DNA of 64,000 nucleotides, taken from contig JAPFBE010000003.1 in assembly GCA_034336665.1 (NCBI GenBank), positions 14,672,360 through 14,736,359 of the forward strand. Reading direction: 5' to 3'. Positions within the stretch are counted from its first letter, which is position 1, and each line of letters starts with the position of its first letter. Source of the stretch: Luscinia megarhynchos. Lineage: Eukaryota; Chordata; Aves; Passeriformes; Turdidae. The notes beneath the pieces are model-generated. The model made no database searches and was not told where the DNA came from. It saw nothing but the letters and a program-made list of their open reading frames with translations. The translations under genes and the position numbers were made by a program. This document shows positions 1 to 10,146 of the stretch, piece by piece.

Positions 1-3000
1 GGCTTTTGACCCCAGACTGCATTAAACAGCTAAGATCTGGACAGTTTAAAACATACAATGAAATAATGACTGAAGCAACCAAAACTACATTAGCTTTTGA
101 AATCCATATCCAACAGTGAAATTACAGACTTCTGGTATTTTCAAGAGGATTTGTGGGGCACAGTATTCAACATTACATCAAAAAACATTAAAAGAAATTT
201 AAGAAACATTAAGCCTCCACATTCTAGGTTGAACTAACATATAATTTTATTTGAAAATATTTTAAGATTGCAACATTTGAAATAATTAACACCTCTTGAC
301 AAATAGTAAGGACCATTTTGCCATCCTGCATTTACAGACAATTTTGGAAAAAAGTAGAAGTGGACTACCAAAATAAAAACACACTAACGTATTTGGTTTG
401 GGTTCTTTTCACATTAGTTCTAATAAAATAAAATCTACCAAGAAGAGCCATTCTTGATCTATGAAGAGAAATGAGACAAAGGGCACATGGTTCTATCCAT
501 GATGACAAAGCAACAATAAAGAAGACAGCCAGAAGTCAGCCAGTGCTTAACACCCAAGAAGGCACTTTTTGGATATCTCACAAAAATGTCTCCAGTCACA
601 CTTCACTCAAACTAAGCAAGAAGAAAATTGTTACTTTTTCTGGTGTTTAAAAGGTCTACGCAAAGCAGGACAAGTGCAGGTTCACATCTGTTGAGTGTAC
701 ACAACCTAAAGCTGGTTTTTTTAGAGAGCAACTTTTTCTTCAAACACAAAAATTTGAAACAAAACAAGGACAAGAACAGCACTGCACCTTGCAAATCAAA
801 CTATCAACTATACAAAAGTAACCAACAAAACTGCAAAGCAATTAAAGAAAGTAAGGCAGGTGCACGTCAGTAATGGATATCAATGAGGGGAATCCAGTTA
901 CAAAGATTTTAATTATTAACATGCAATTTAATTAGCCTGCTGCAGCTAACTCACCCACTACTATGAAGCAAGCCCTCAGCAACCACACCTGGCCAAGATT
1001 TCAGGTTGGCATCTCACTAAAATGACTAAGTTCTCTTGTCATTTCTCATGAAGGGTTTCAGCGTTGACTCAGAGGGAAGAATGCCATCTAGTGAATTACT
1101 CAGACAACACTGGCACATCCCACCTATCTTTACCTGGCCTCAATATGCAGAGGAAGGATTTCTTCACCTTCTTAATGATGTGAAGATTATCAGGAGAGAA
1201 AGAAGGGGGAGAAAACAGGGAAAAAAAATACCTATTTAAAAATAGGTCATTCATAGCTGTAGCTACTGGCAACTGGTGGATCTGACCAAACTAAAAATAT
1301 ATTCTACACTTTAACAAAACCAGTAATGTTATCAACTTCTCTACAGCTCACAATCATTCCCTGTGGGAGGAAGGAGCCCTTTAGAGGTGACCCTGCCAAC
1401 TGCTCAGCTCTATACATGGGTATGCTCATCCTCCAAATACAAGAGGCCAAGGAGAGGTCTCAGCATTACCCACGCTCATGGACAACCTTAGCTGCCACCC
1501 CAACACTCCACCAGACTATTCTGGCCAGCTCACACAGGAAGGTGTCATTCCACCAGTGCTACTGGACCCAGTAGCACAGGCAGGGCCCCATCAGCAATAT
1601 CTGAAGCTCTGTGAAAATGGCTCATGCAGCTCTGCTGGACACCCTCTCGAGCACCCACACCCCACCAGTAAAATCCCAGCAGAGTCACCACAGCATTCAC
1701 AAAGCACAGCTCAACATCACCAAATATAGACCCTGTCCCACTTAAATCAATGGATGCCTGAGGCTGATGTGAGTCCTAAACCATTTATTTTAATAGCTAC
1801 TTGAACCTTCAATTCAAAGGCTCAAATAATTCTCATCAACATTTTTCACTCTTCTTCACACAATAGAAAAAGGTATCAACAAAAAACTACAGCATTTTGC
1901 ATCTGACTATATTAAAATAGTACACTTCAGCTGAATACAGTTTAATTAAGGCTTACTCTGGTGCACTCCAATATTAATTGTTTACTTGGAAATTCCCACC
2001 ATATGGTACTGTAGCAGATGTTAATCATGTAAGGCCAAACACTTTGAAATTACTGTTCTAGCCACTTCATCTGAGGTACCAAGTGCCCTAAATTTCTCAC
2101 TTAAAGGATAAGCTGGAAATGCCAAACATCCTACAAGATGACATCCACAGCTATTTTCTTCAAGATAATATGATCTGGCAGATAAGTAGCACAGAATGGG
2201 GTAGATTTTTAAGCCTCCAGTACTATAAAATTACTTGCTATAGACAGTGCTGGACTCCCTCTGCATAAGAAAAATCCCTGCATTGAAAACCTCAAGGAAA
2301 AATTTATTTTATCTCCCAGATATCTGTTAAATCCCATACACAGGGAGGGCAAAAATGTGCATACAGGTGGATGTGCATATAGCATTCCAGATCCTGGCTG
2401 CCCCAGACCCATGGATCTGTGTCTTATAGCCCTTCATTCTTCAACTGCAGAAAAGGAAATCACGAGGAGCAGCAGATGCTTGCTCTTGGACAGTCAGCTA
2501 TTTCACACTGAAGAGGAACTGCCCTGCTAGGTCTGTCTCACAACAAGAAATTAACAGTGCTCTGAGCAGGTTTCTGTGGCAGTAGATTTCTTATAATATG
2601 AGCCTAATATTGGGCTCCCAACATTCTTTCTTCTAAAAAAATGCAACTCACCTCCATCTCCTTACTTCATCTTTTTATAGAAAGCAAATTCATTTGAAAA
2701 GCTGGAAGAGACAATGAAGAAAATGTGGCCTTTCAGAATTTCCCAACACAGTGTTTCCAGACAGGATTTTTTAACAAGGTATTTGGGAACCCTTATTCTT
2801 CAGCATTTGTCTTGGTAACTATTCAGCTTCTAAACTGAAGGTTTAAAGTATTCATTAAGTAAATAATTTAAGCAGTAAGTGTGAAAGCACAGTTTTGCTT
2901 TATTTGGATCGAAAAATCTAAAGTTGTTATCCTGAAGAAGGGAAGTGCTTGCTAAAGGTGATCCTCAGTGCAGTTATGATTTAATGAGAATATTGTAACT

Positions 3001-3355
3001 TCTTGGGGGAAAAAAAAGAAAAAGGCAGTTACACAACATGGAAGCCTTAAAGAATTAGCTCTTTCTCCTTGTTGCATACCATTGAACACAAGCCTATCCA
3101 AGGAGAAATTTCTCAGGAAACAGCTTCTCCTTATTCTTCTGGAAAATGGTAACAAATATTACTACTTTACTCTGGGAAATACAGTACAATCAAAAGCTAC
3201 AGCAACTTAACTGAGATTAAATGGTTATCTACACTTCTGCAGATCAGAGAGAAAGGCTATTTGTCAATTTGGGGTTTAGAAGATAAAACTGCCTGGGTTA
3301 TTATTGTTGGAGTGCCTAAAGACAACTACTTGCAAAGATCCTAAAAATCTATCTT

Positions 3356-3368
3356 TATATATATATAT
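3356..3368. repeat. Short TA microsatellite
   Basis: This is an uninterrupted TA alternation of about 13 bases within CNKSR2 intron 1. Confidence 0.7.
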
Positions 3369-3808
3369 TTCAATCCTCTCATCTGAAAAGTTATCTGGTT
3401 TATATTGCTGCCTTGCAAAATTCTTGACACCCCTTAACTAGAAAAGGCATTTGTAAATTTCTTAAGTTTTAATACTGCATTGTGCAAATAAATTGGAATA
3501 AGATCAAAATACAGAGCTTTACTGAACTGTTGAAAAAAACCACTCGAGAAAACATATTGTGAGGCCATATTTAAACTAACAGATGTTTCAGAAATAGAAC
3601 AATATGTTCAAACAAAATAAAGGTGTTAAATGGGCAGTGCTAAAACAACTTCATAACTAAGCACATCAATTTCAGGAGCAACTGAGATGACCTCATCTAG
3701 GAAAGCTCCCTCCTAAAAACATCATAAATTTAGAAATGAATTCTGATGTTATGCTTAAAATTTGGCTGCGTGAATTATTTGCAGAGTGGCTGCTTATGTA
3801 ACATCTTC

Positions 3809-3822
3809 TTTGCTATGGCAAC
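3809..3822 (+). promoter_or_regulatory. RFX X-box-like site in CNKSR2 intron 1
   Basis: TTTGCTATGGCAAC matches the palindromic RFX site GTTGCCATGGCAAC at 12 of 14 positions. The right half-site is intact and the left is degraded. It lies in repeat-free AT-rich intron sequence. Confidence 0.3.
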
Positions 3823-6800
3823 ACCCGGCTGTTAGGCTTTGACACATCCCAGTTGCAACTGCAGTTTCATTTTCTGCTGATAAACGATGGCAGGAGAGGT
3901 TTTCTAATCACAAACAAAGATGCTCTAAAATGCATCACTGTGACTGATGTGGTGGCCATTGATACTGCTAAAACTCCTAATGTCAGAAGGGCAAGCAAAA
4001 AGTGAGAGATCCACAGGAAAAATAAACAAACTAGAGAGGGAGATCTTCTAGTACTGCTTTCAGTACAGTTTTAAAGCTGAAGTCCTTAAAACTAAAGTTT
4101 AGGAATAAAGCAGTTTGACTCTTGACTACCTGCCTTTGTAAACTCCCATCTCCAAAAACTCCCCCACTTTGTCCAACTAAAATTCTTGTTACTTTCTTGC
4201 AGAGTAACTACGTGTAAATTAAAGAGGCTGTGCATTCATCAAAATTAATCTCCAGCTATGGCATTATTTCATATTTTTCTACAGATTTTTTTACTAGGCA
4301 TTACAGTAAAATTCATAAATCTATTTAATCGCATCACTTCAAAGCTAATGGAGTAATTGGAGTACCCTCCAATACTGTAAAATTTCAGTTTGCTTTACCT
4401 TGGAGAAAGAAAATAGTGGTTTAATGCTGACAAATCGTAAAACGCCTGATCTATTCCACATATGGCACTTAGCAATGACTGTTAAGTTGATGACTATTCT
4501 GACACTCATCAGTCACCTACACACACTTGACAAGGAATAGAAGTTTCAGAATCCAAGTGTTTTTCATACTCTCATCCAGCTTTTTTTTCCAAGACAACTC
4601 TGCCTTTTCCATATTATTTCTAATAGTCACAATTTTTAAGGGCCCTGCCAAAATCAATGTGAAGGCAAGTAGCATAAGAAAGAACATCTAACTTAAAAGA
4701 CCACTAGAAGAAAAACTAAAACTGTGTAGAACATTGAAAGCCCTAAATAAGGCACACACATTTGTGGAAACACACCCCCTCTTTACCATAAAGTAGGTGC
4801 TCACATGCCTTGGTAGCACTGTAGTCCATCCTGCACTCCAGAACTAAACTCCCCCTAAACTCAGTCCAGGTCAGTCTTTAGGGAAACTCATGGCCAAAAA
4901 TAATATATATATCTATATATTATAGGTCAGTCTGATAGTGACCCTGAACACAGGATTCACCCTTACTTTTTTTAAGGCCAAAACTGATTTGCTGTGATAG
5001 AATTGTGGCTTCCCTGCTGCTAACTGATGGCTCAGGAACTGCAGCAGAACCTGGGTGCTGCCACAGCAGTGCCAGGGCTCTGCATGCGCACGAACAGGAG
5101 TGGGAGGATCCCCATGGCAATACCTTTTAAAATCATCATTAAGTACGGGAGTATTTTGTGTCACAGCATTCCCACAAACTGTTGCATTTTCTTGATAACA
5201 CGTAATTCCTGCTAGACCAAGTGGAGCACAGTTGTTGGCTGCCCATGATGACTCTGCAAACACACATGCCACTGAAAATGGGTATGAACTTCAGCACACA
5301 AAGAGCAGACAGAAACAGCTCTCAAACCCATGCAATATTCACTCATACAGATGGGGAACTTCTGCACTCTGCTTTCATTTTGCTAACACGTTCACATTTC
5401 TGCTTCTCTCCCCTCAATCCTTCTAAATATTTTCATCCTTCTAAACCATGGTAAGAGTAGACTTTATAGACGTAAAAAGCCCTTATTCCTTAGCATTAGA
5501 AGCCTTTAAAGGTAACTCCATGCCTCAGATGTCAGCTGCTTGAGTACGACTACTGTTACAACAGTTTAAGCTGTACGAACTTCGTATAAGCCCTATGAGC
5601 TGTCATTCAAGCCAGAAAAAAATAAATATTTAATAAATATTTATTGTTAGATAAAGTAATATTGATTTTTTTTTCAGGTGGACTGCCTTTGGGAACAGAT
5701 TCTGCCATTGAGAGATTGGTATTGAATTAAAATTAGAATATTGTTAAAAGCAGCAAGCCCTCATCAAAATACAGCAATCATCAATAACCTCAGACTAAAG
5801 AGGTTAGATTAGAAAACTCAGTTAAAAACATCCCAGTGTTGGTAAGTAACTGAGCATCTTTATGTGCTCTCAGAGCCTCAGAAATCTAAAATACAGCTGG
5901 CATGTTCACATTCTGAGAGAGTGAAGGCCATGACGTTCAACAATGCTTGCCTAGGTAACGTGTCAACATCTTGAGACATGCAGTGGAATCCACACGTGTC
6001 CTCCAGAGGGGAGGCAGAGGAGGTGGCTGACACACTTTCATCTCACTGATCCATACAGGACCTTTAAAATTAGTGCTAAATATGTGAAAAGCACAATAAT
6101 ACATGCTTTGAATCAATTCAAATAGTCATTTTATCCTCCATGTACAATATGCCATCCTGTGGGAGAGATGAGCTAATCCTTCCACGCTTTTCCCAGCTCT
6201 ATGACAGTTACTCTTCTGCATTCCCTTTAAACCCTAGAAAATTCATATGGTGACACAGACCCCACCCACTTTGTCTCTCTCACTTGCAAAGTTTTAACTG
6301 GTACTTAGGTCCACAACTTCTTATTGCATACATTTTCAGTGTAGATAGTTTCATTTAGATAGTTGTATACCCAATTCCAGATACAACCCTGTAGCTCAGC
6401 AGCAGTGGCATTAGGCCACTACAGGGATCCACAGACAAATTGTATGTCAAGGAATAAAAAACTGACAAGATACTGGAGAAACTGCATTTATTCCATGAAT
6501 ACCCAATCTTGAGCCTGTTCCCTATACCAGAATCCAGCCCAGAGCTTGGCACTTTTATCTAACCCCTCCGAGGTCAAATACTTTCCCCATGTTCATTTCT
6601 CACATCTTATAATTTCAGGCTCAATCCTTTATCACTACTCTGAGCAAAATGCCACTGAGGTAATGGTTCTTTTGCCTAAATAAAGAATTCCAGATGAGGC
6701 CTTTTACTACAAACGTTCAGGTCATACCAACAAGACCATCACAAAAACACTGAGAGCAATAAAATCTAAAGTGTTTCATTTCCCTTTACTTTCAGATAAC

Positions 6801-8752
6801 TGTAAATGATGTTGAACAGTAGGATTTTCCTTTTTCAGGAAAGATTTTGCTTTGAACATCAAAATTTATTTGGAAGAATTCTCTTTACAGAGCTGCTGTG
6901 AGCAGGCATATGACATAGCAGGACATTTACTTCAAGGAAGAGGTTAAAACCAAGTTCAACATTTATAATTCTGCAAAATAACCCCCAATAAGTCAGCAAA
7001 ATATTCTCATATCTTGAAGTTTAATATCATTTATGCAAGCCAGACTTGACTGCCACTAACACTAAGACCACTACTGCACTTCTCCCAAACTTCTCATGAC
7101 AGACACATTCATGCTTTACTCAAACTGCCTTGGGTACCTCTTAAAACACAAACAAGCTATTTTGGCGACTTTCAGAAATAGAATTTGTGGGAAACAATGC
7201 ACTTAATGCATTAGAAGAGCATTTTCTCATCTGGATTTCAATACAATGTCTGCAACACTAGACATTATAAGTAAGGAAAATAAAGTTGTTGCAGCAAAGA
7301 CTGCTCGCCCTTATCCACTTCCATCCTTTCTCCAAACTCAGCAAGGTGTGATCCATCAGGCAGGAGCAAACCTGCCCCCAGCTACTGGTCATACTTGTTT
7401 CCAGGTTCAACTTTTGAAACCAGAGTGGCTACCTACGTGGTTTTCCTCCAAGAGTGCAAGTCACAGGCAGGTGCTTTATCTCCTTGCACCACCTAAGTGA
7501 AGGTTCACATGCTACACAGAATATAAAATGTAGAAATGGAAGCATTGAAGCAACATAAATGGGTTCACTCCCTAAAAACCAAAGTCCTCCAGAGAAACAA
7601 TCTAACATTCAGGCCAAAAAAAAAAACCCAGGGTAAACACTAAAAAGCAGGTTTCATATTCCAGAAACTGGGCACAACTGAAACAACCGCCTTTTTTTGG
7701 TAAAGTTTACATTATTATTTCCAAAAGATCTACAGCTCTGAGTGTTAGTCACAGGTTTCTAACTACAATCCCTTACCCAGCAGCACAATTTCTAATGCTA
7801 CCATTTAGCCTGTTCTTTTCAAATCACTGATTTTATAATAATATAATACAAAAGCAATGCAATGCACTTCACCTGTCATTTATGAAGAGCATTTGATGTA
7901 TTACATTTTCAGGAGTTTTAAAAATGCATTATCTGCAAGTTCATTATTTTTATGCATTCCCTAAATTATGAGGGAAGTATCTCAGACACTGATTAGAAAA
8001 AAGTCCTACACAATCTTTTTATTATAAAGTAAAAATGTTGGAAGCTAAATTGCTGTAAAAATCATTTTGAAGCTGAAAACAGTTTGCTTTTAACACTGAT
8101 CATCTGTAGTTCCGTCAAGTTTTTTATTAATATTTACTAATCTCTCAGGATATGAAATATGACATCATTCTTTTTGATTATTATTCTGTAGAACCTGAAT
8201 GCTTCCGAAACTGCAAAACTATGTATGTTACTAAATACAATTATAACTCGCCAGCTAAAAATGCCAGGATTGAATAACTGAAAGCATATGCTATATGCCT
8301 GAAATTTGAAGGATGATGAAACTGTGACATTGGTAGCACACAGCATGTTCTAAAGAACTCCCACAATGTAGCAGTTGTTCAAAACTTGTACCCATCCGGT
8401 CATTCTATCTTTATAAAAAGATATATAACACTAGATGATGATTTATTCAAAACACAGCTGCAGACTAACTTAAAGGTAACACGGAGAAAAACCACACATA
8501 CACACAAAAACCACTCAACAAAATACTTCTTCATATTACAGCATTAAAGCCATGCCAGACTGGCATGCAGACAGAATAAAAGAAAAGCGTTTCCAAAAGG
8601 TCCAGATTTTATTCCCATCGGAGTTTATTTGAGGAGAGGACAGGTGAGGGAGCGGCAGAAGCGGAGCAGCGGAACAACCACACAGAGCCCAGACTGTTCG
8701 TGCTCCCCTCAGCCACGGCTCCGGAGAAGCCCCGGGCAGGGCCCTGGCGCGG

Positions 8753-8820
8753 CCCGGCGGCCCCGGGAAGGGAAGGGGGAGCCCGGCGGCCCCGGGAAGG
8801 GAAGGGGGAGCCCGGCGGCC
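8753..8820. repeat. 29-bp tandem repeat, 2.3 copies, in the CpG island
   Basis: Two identical 29-bp units occupy 8753-8781 and 8782-8810, followed by ten bases of a third. The unit begins CCCGGCGGCCCCGGGAAGGG. The exact identity of the copies indicates a recent duplication. It lies within intron 1 close to the CNKSR2 promoter. Confidence 0.9.
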
Positions 8821-9334
8821 CGAGGGCGCGGACCGAGCCCCGGCCCCTCCTCGCGGGGGAGGTCGCGGCCGTGTCCCCCGTCCCTCTGCACGGGCGAGCG
8901 CCGCACGTCCGGCCGAACTTTCATCCGCATTTCGCGCCGCACCCGCCGCGAGCAGCCGGACACGCTCCCCGCGCCCCTCCGCTGCTCCGCGGCTCCATCG
9001 CCACACGGCGGCCGCCGCCCGGGAGCGCCCCGGGCTCCCCTGCCACAGCCCCGCCAACGCCCCCGGCCCCCTCCCCGGCTCTGTGGGCAGCCGGGAATCG
9101 CCAGCCGCCGCCCCCGCTCGGAGCCCGGGCCAGGGGGGCAGCGCAGCCCCCGGCCCCAGCGACGCGGCCCCGACGGCCTCCCTTCCCTTCCCAGCCCGGC
9201 CAGAGCGTGGGGGCAGCCGGCGCTGCCGGGAGGCGGGATCCCGGCGCGGGGGAAGCCGCGGAGCTCCCCGCACCTGCGGGGCGGGGTGGGGGCGATGGGA
9301 GAGGGCAGGGCGCAGCCCCGGCACCGCTCCTCAC

Positions 9335-9398
9335 CTTTCATCCAGTCGACGACCTGGCTCGGTGACCACTTGCTGACGGGCTCCATGATGAGGGCCAT
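9335..9398 (-). CDS. CNKSR2: CNKSR2 first coding exon (start of SAM domain)
   Basis: CNKSR2 (CNK2/MAGUIN) is a cytoplasmic and postsynaptic scaffold linking Ras/Raf/MAPK signalling to PSD-95-type complexes. Its known domain order is SAM, CRIC, PDZ, a central region and PH. This exon gives 21 codons plus the first base of codon 22. The translation begins MALIMEPVSKWSPSQVV and continues DWMK, matching the start of vertebrate CNKSR2. From memory, CNKSR1 and CNKSR3 begin directly at the MEPV-like segment and differ, so the MALI prefix favours CNKSR2. The stretch from Trp11 is helix 1 of the SAM domain. The donor after base 9335 reads G|GTGAGG, a good consensus, and leaves phase 1. The ATG at 9398-9396 is the first in-frame AUG: the frame is open upstream to about 9920 but holds no other Met. 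Only about 2% of the roughly 1,030-residue protein is in the window. Confidence 0.95.
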
Positions 9399-9404
9399 GG
9401 GGGC
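9396..9404 (-). promoter_or_regulatory. CNKSR2: CNKSR2 start-codon context
   Basis: The first AUG sits in GCCCCCATGG, with C at -3 and G at +4, a moderate context. The second in-frame AUG is codon 5 (9386-9384), in ATCATGG, with A at -3 and G at +4, which is strong. Initiation at either is possible. The conserved MALI prefix in vertebrate CNKSR2 (established knowledge) argues that the first is used. Confidence 0.6.
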
Positions 9405-9574
9405 TCGGGGGCGCGGGGCTCGGGCGGCCGCCGCTCTCCGGGCTCGGGGGAGGCTGAGCGGGGCGGAGGGACCGCGCTGCCCGGAATCCCGGCGGCGGGA
9501 GCAGAGAGCCGCTATATCCCCGCTTGCCTCCGCTCCGCTCGCTCGCTCGCCGCCTCTGTGCCTCTCTGGGGATT

Positions 9575-9583
9575 TCAGTTCAT
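9575..9583 (-). promoter_or_regulatory. Two-codon upstream ORF in the presumed CNKSR2 leader
   Basis: On the minus strand the bases read ATG AAC TGA, a minimal Met-Asn-stop frame about 177 bases before the CNKSR2 ATG. Its context is CAACATGA, with A at about -3 by reading CAAC immediately before the ATG. It can only matter if transcription starts upstream of 9583, which the sequence alone does not show. Confidence 0.4.
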
Positions 9584-10087
9584 GTTGCCGGCTCGGCGGG
9601 GAGGGGGAGGAGGCAGGAGGAGGAGGGGGCGGCACGCTCCGACGCCTCCCGCCCCCGCGAACCCGCGGGCAGCGGCGGCGGCTCCCGGCCCCGCCGAGAG
9701 GTCGGTCCTGGGCGGCGGCGAGCGGGGCGCGGGCTGGGCTCTGCCCGCTCTGGTGCCCGGCGGCTCCCGCGGCTCTCCGCGGTCGCGGCTGCCGCGCCGG
9801 TGTCTTTTTCTCCTGGCGGAAATGACGAGGCGGCTCCTGCCACCCGAAAATATCTCCAAGTGAAATGGGAAGCGACACCCGACGGCCGCCCGGGGCGGGG
9901 GGAGCCGGGATGACTCGCAAGGTGCCGCCGCCGGCGGGAGGGGGTCTGGGGCGGCGGCAGCGCCGAGCACCTGCTCCCGGCGGGCCGGGCAGCGGGGGAG
10001 CCTGCGGGGGAGCGCAGCCAGTGGCACCGAGCTGCCGCTTGGGGGGTGGGTTTGTTGGGTTTTATTTTCCCCGAATTAAGCATCGCT

Positions 10088-10096
10088 GCGTGGGCG
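10088..10096 (+). promoter_or_regulatory. EGR1/Zif268 site in the CNKSR2 upstream promoter
   Basis: GCGTGGGCG is an exact match to the nine-base EGR1 consensus. It lies about 690 bases upstream of the CNKSR2 ATG, inside the CpG island and just beside a long T tract. Such short matches occur by chance in G+C-rich islands, so binding is inferred only. Confidence 0.4.
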
Positions 10097-10105
10097 GAAA
10101 AGTAA

Positions 10106-10146
10106 TTTTTTTTCTTTTTTTTTCTTTTTTTTTTTTTTTTTTTTTT
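10106..10146 (+). repeat. T-rich homopolymer tract inside the CpG island
   Basis: This is forty-one bases of T with two interrupting C residues, ending in an unbroken run of 22 T. Read on the CNKSR2 strand it is an A tract about 0.7 kb upstream of the ATG. Long dA:dT tracts disfavour nucleosomes (established knowledge); I infer no more than that. Confidence 0.85.

Larger units (their letters stand above)
1..9334 (-). other. CNKSR2: CNKSR2 intron 1, 5' part (partial)
   Basis: This is the first intron of CNKSR2, read right to left. It begins at the GTGAG donor next to base 9334 and runs off the left edge. The following exon should continue the SAM domain; I found no minus-strand segment that does so, so exon 2 lies outside the window. 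The first 0.7 kb of the intron (about 8625-9334) is still CpG island. The rest (1-8620) is AT-rich unique sequence. I see no CR1 or LTR copy in it. It has a short TA microsatellite at 3356-3368, a TA-rich patch at about 4901-4925 and an X-box-like site at 3809-3822. The short open frames here have neither codon bias nor recognisable products. Confidence 0.85.

Noticed and set aside
8629..9825. 398-codon plus-strand frame across the CpG island
   Set aside because: It is Arg/Pro/Gly/Ala-rich, overlaps equally long frames in other phases, and lies opposite the CNKSR2 exon. High G+C depletes stops.
8709..9920. 403-codon minus-strand frame containing the CNKSR2 start
   Set aside because: Only 9398-9335 is real coding sequence; the frame continues past a clear splice donor into intron and opens upstream at a non-ATG codon.
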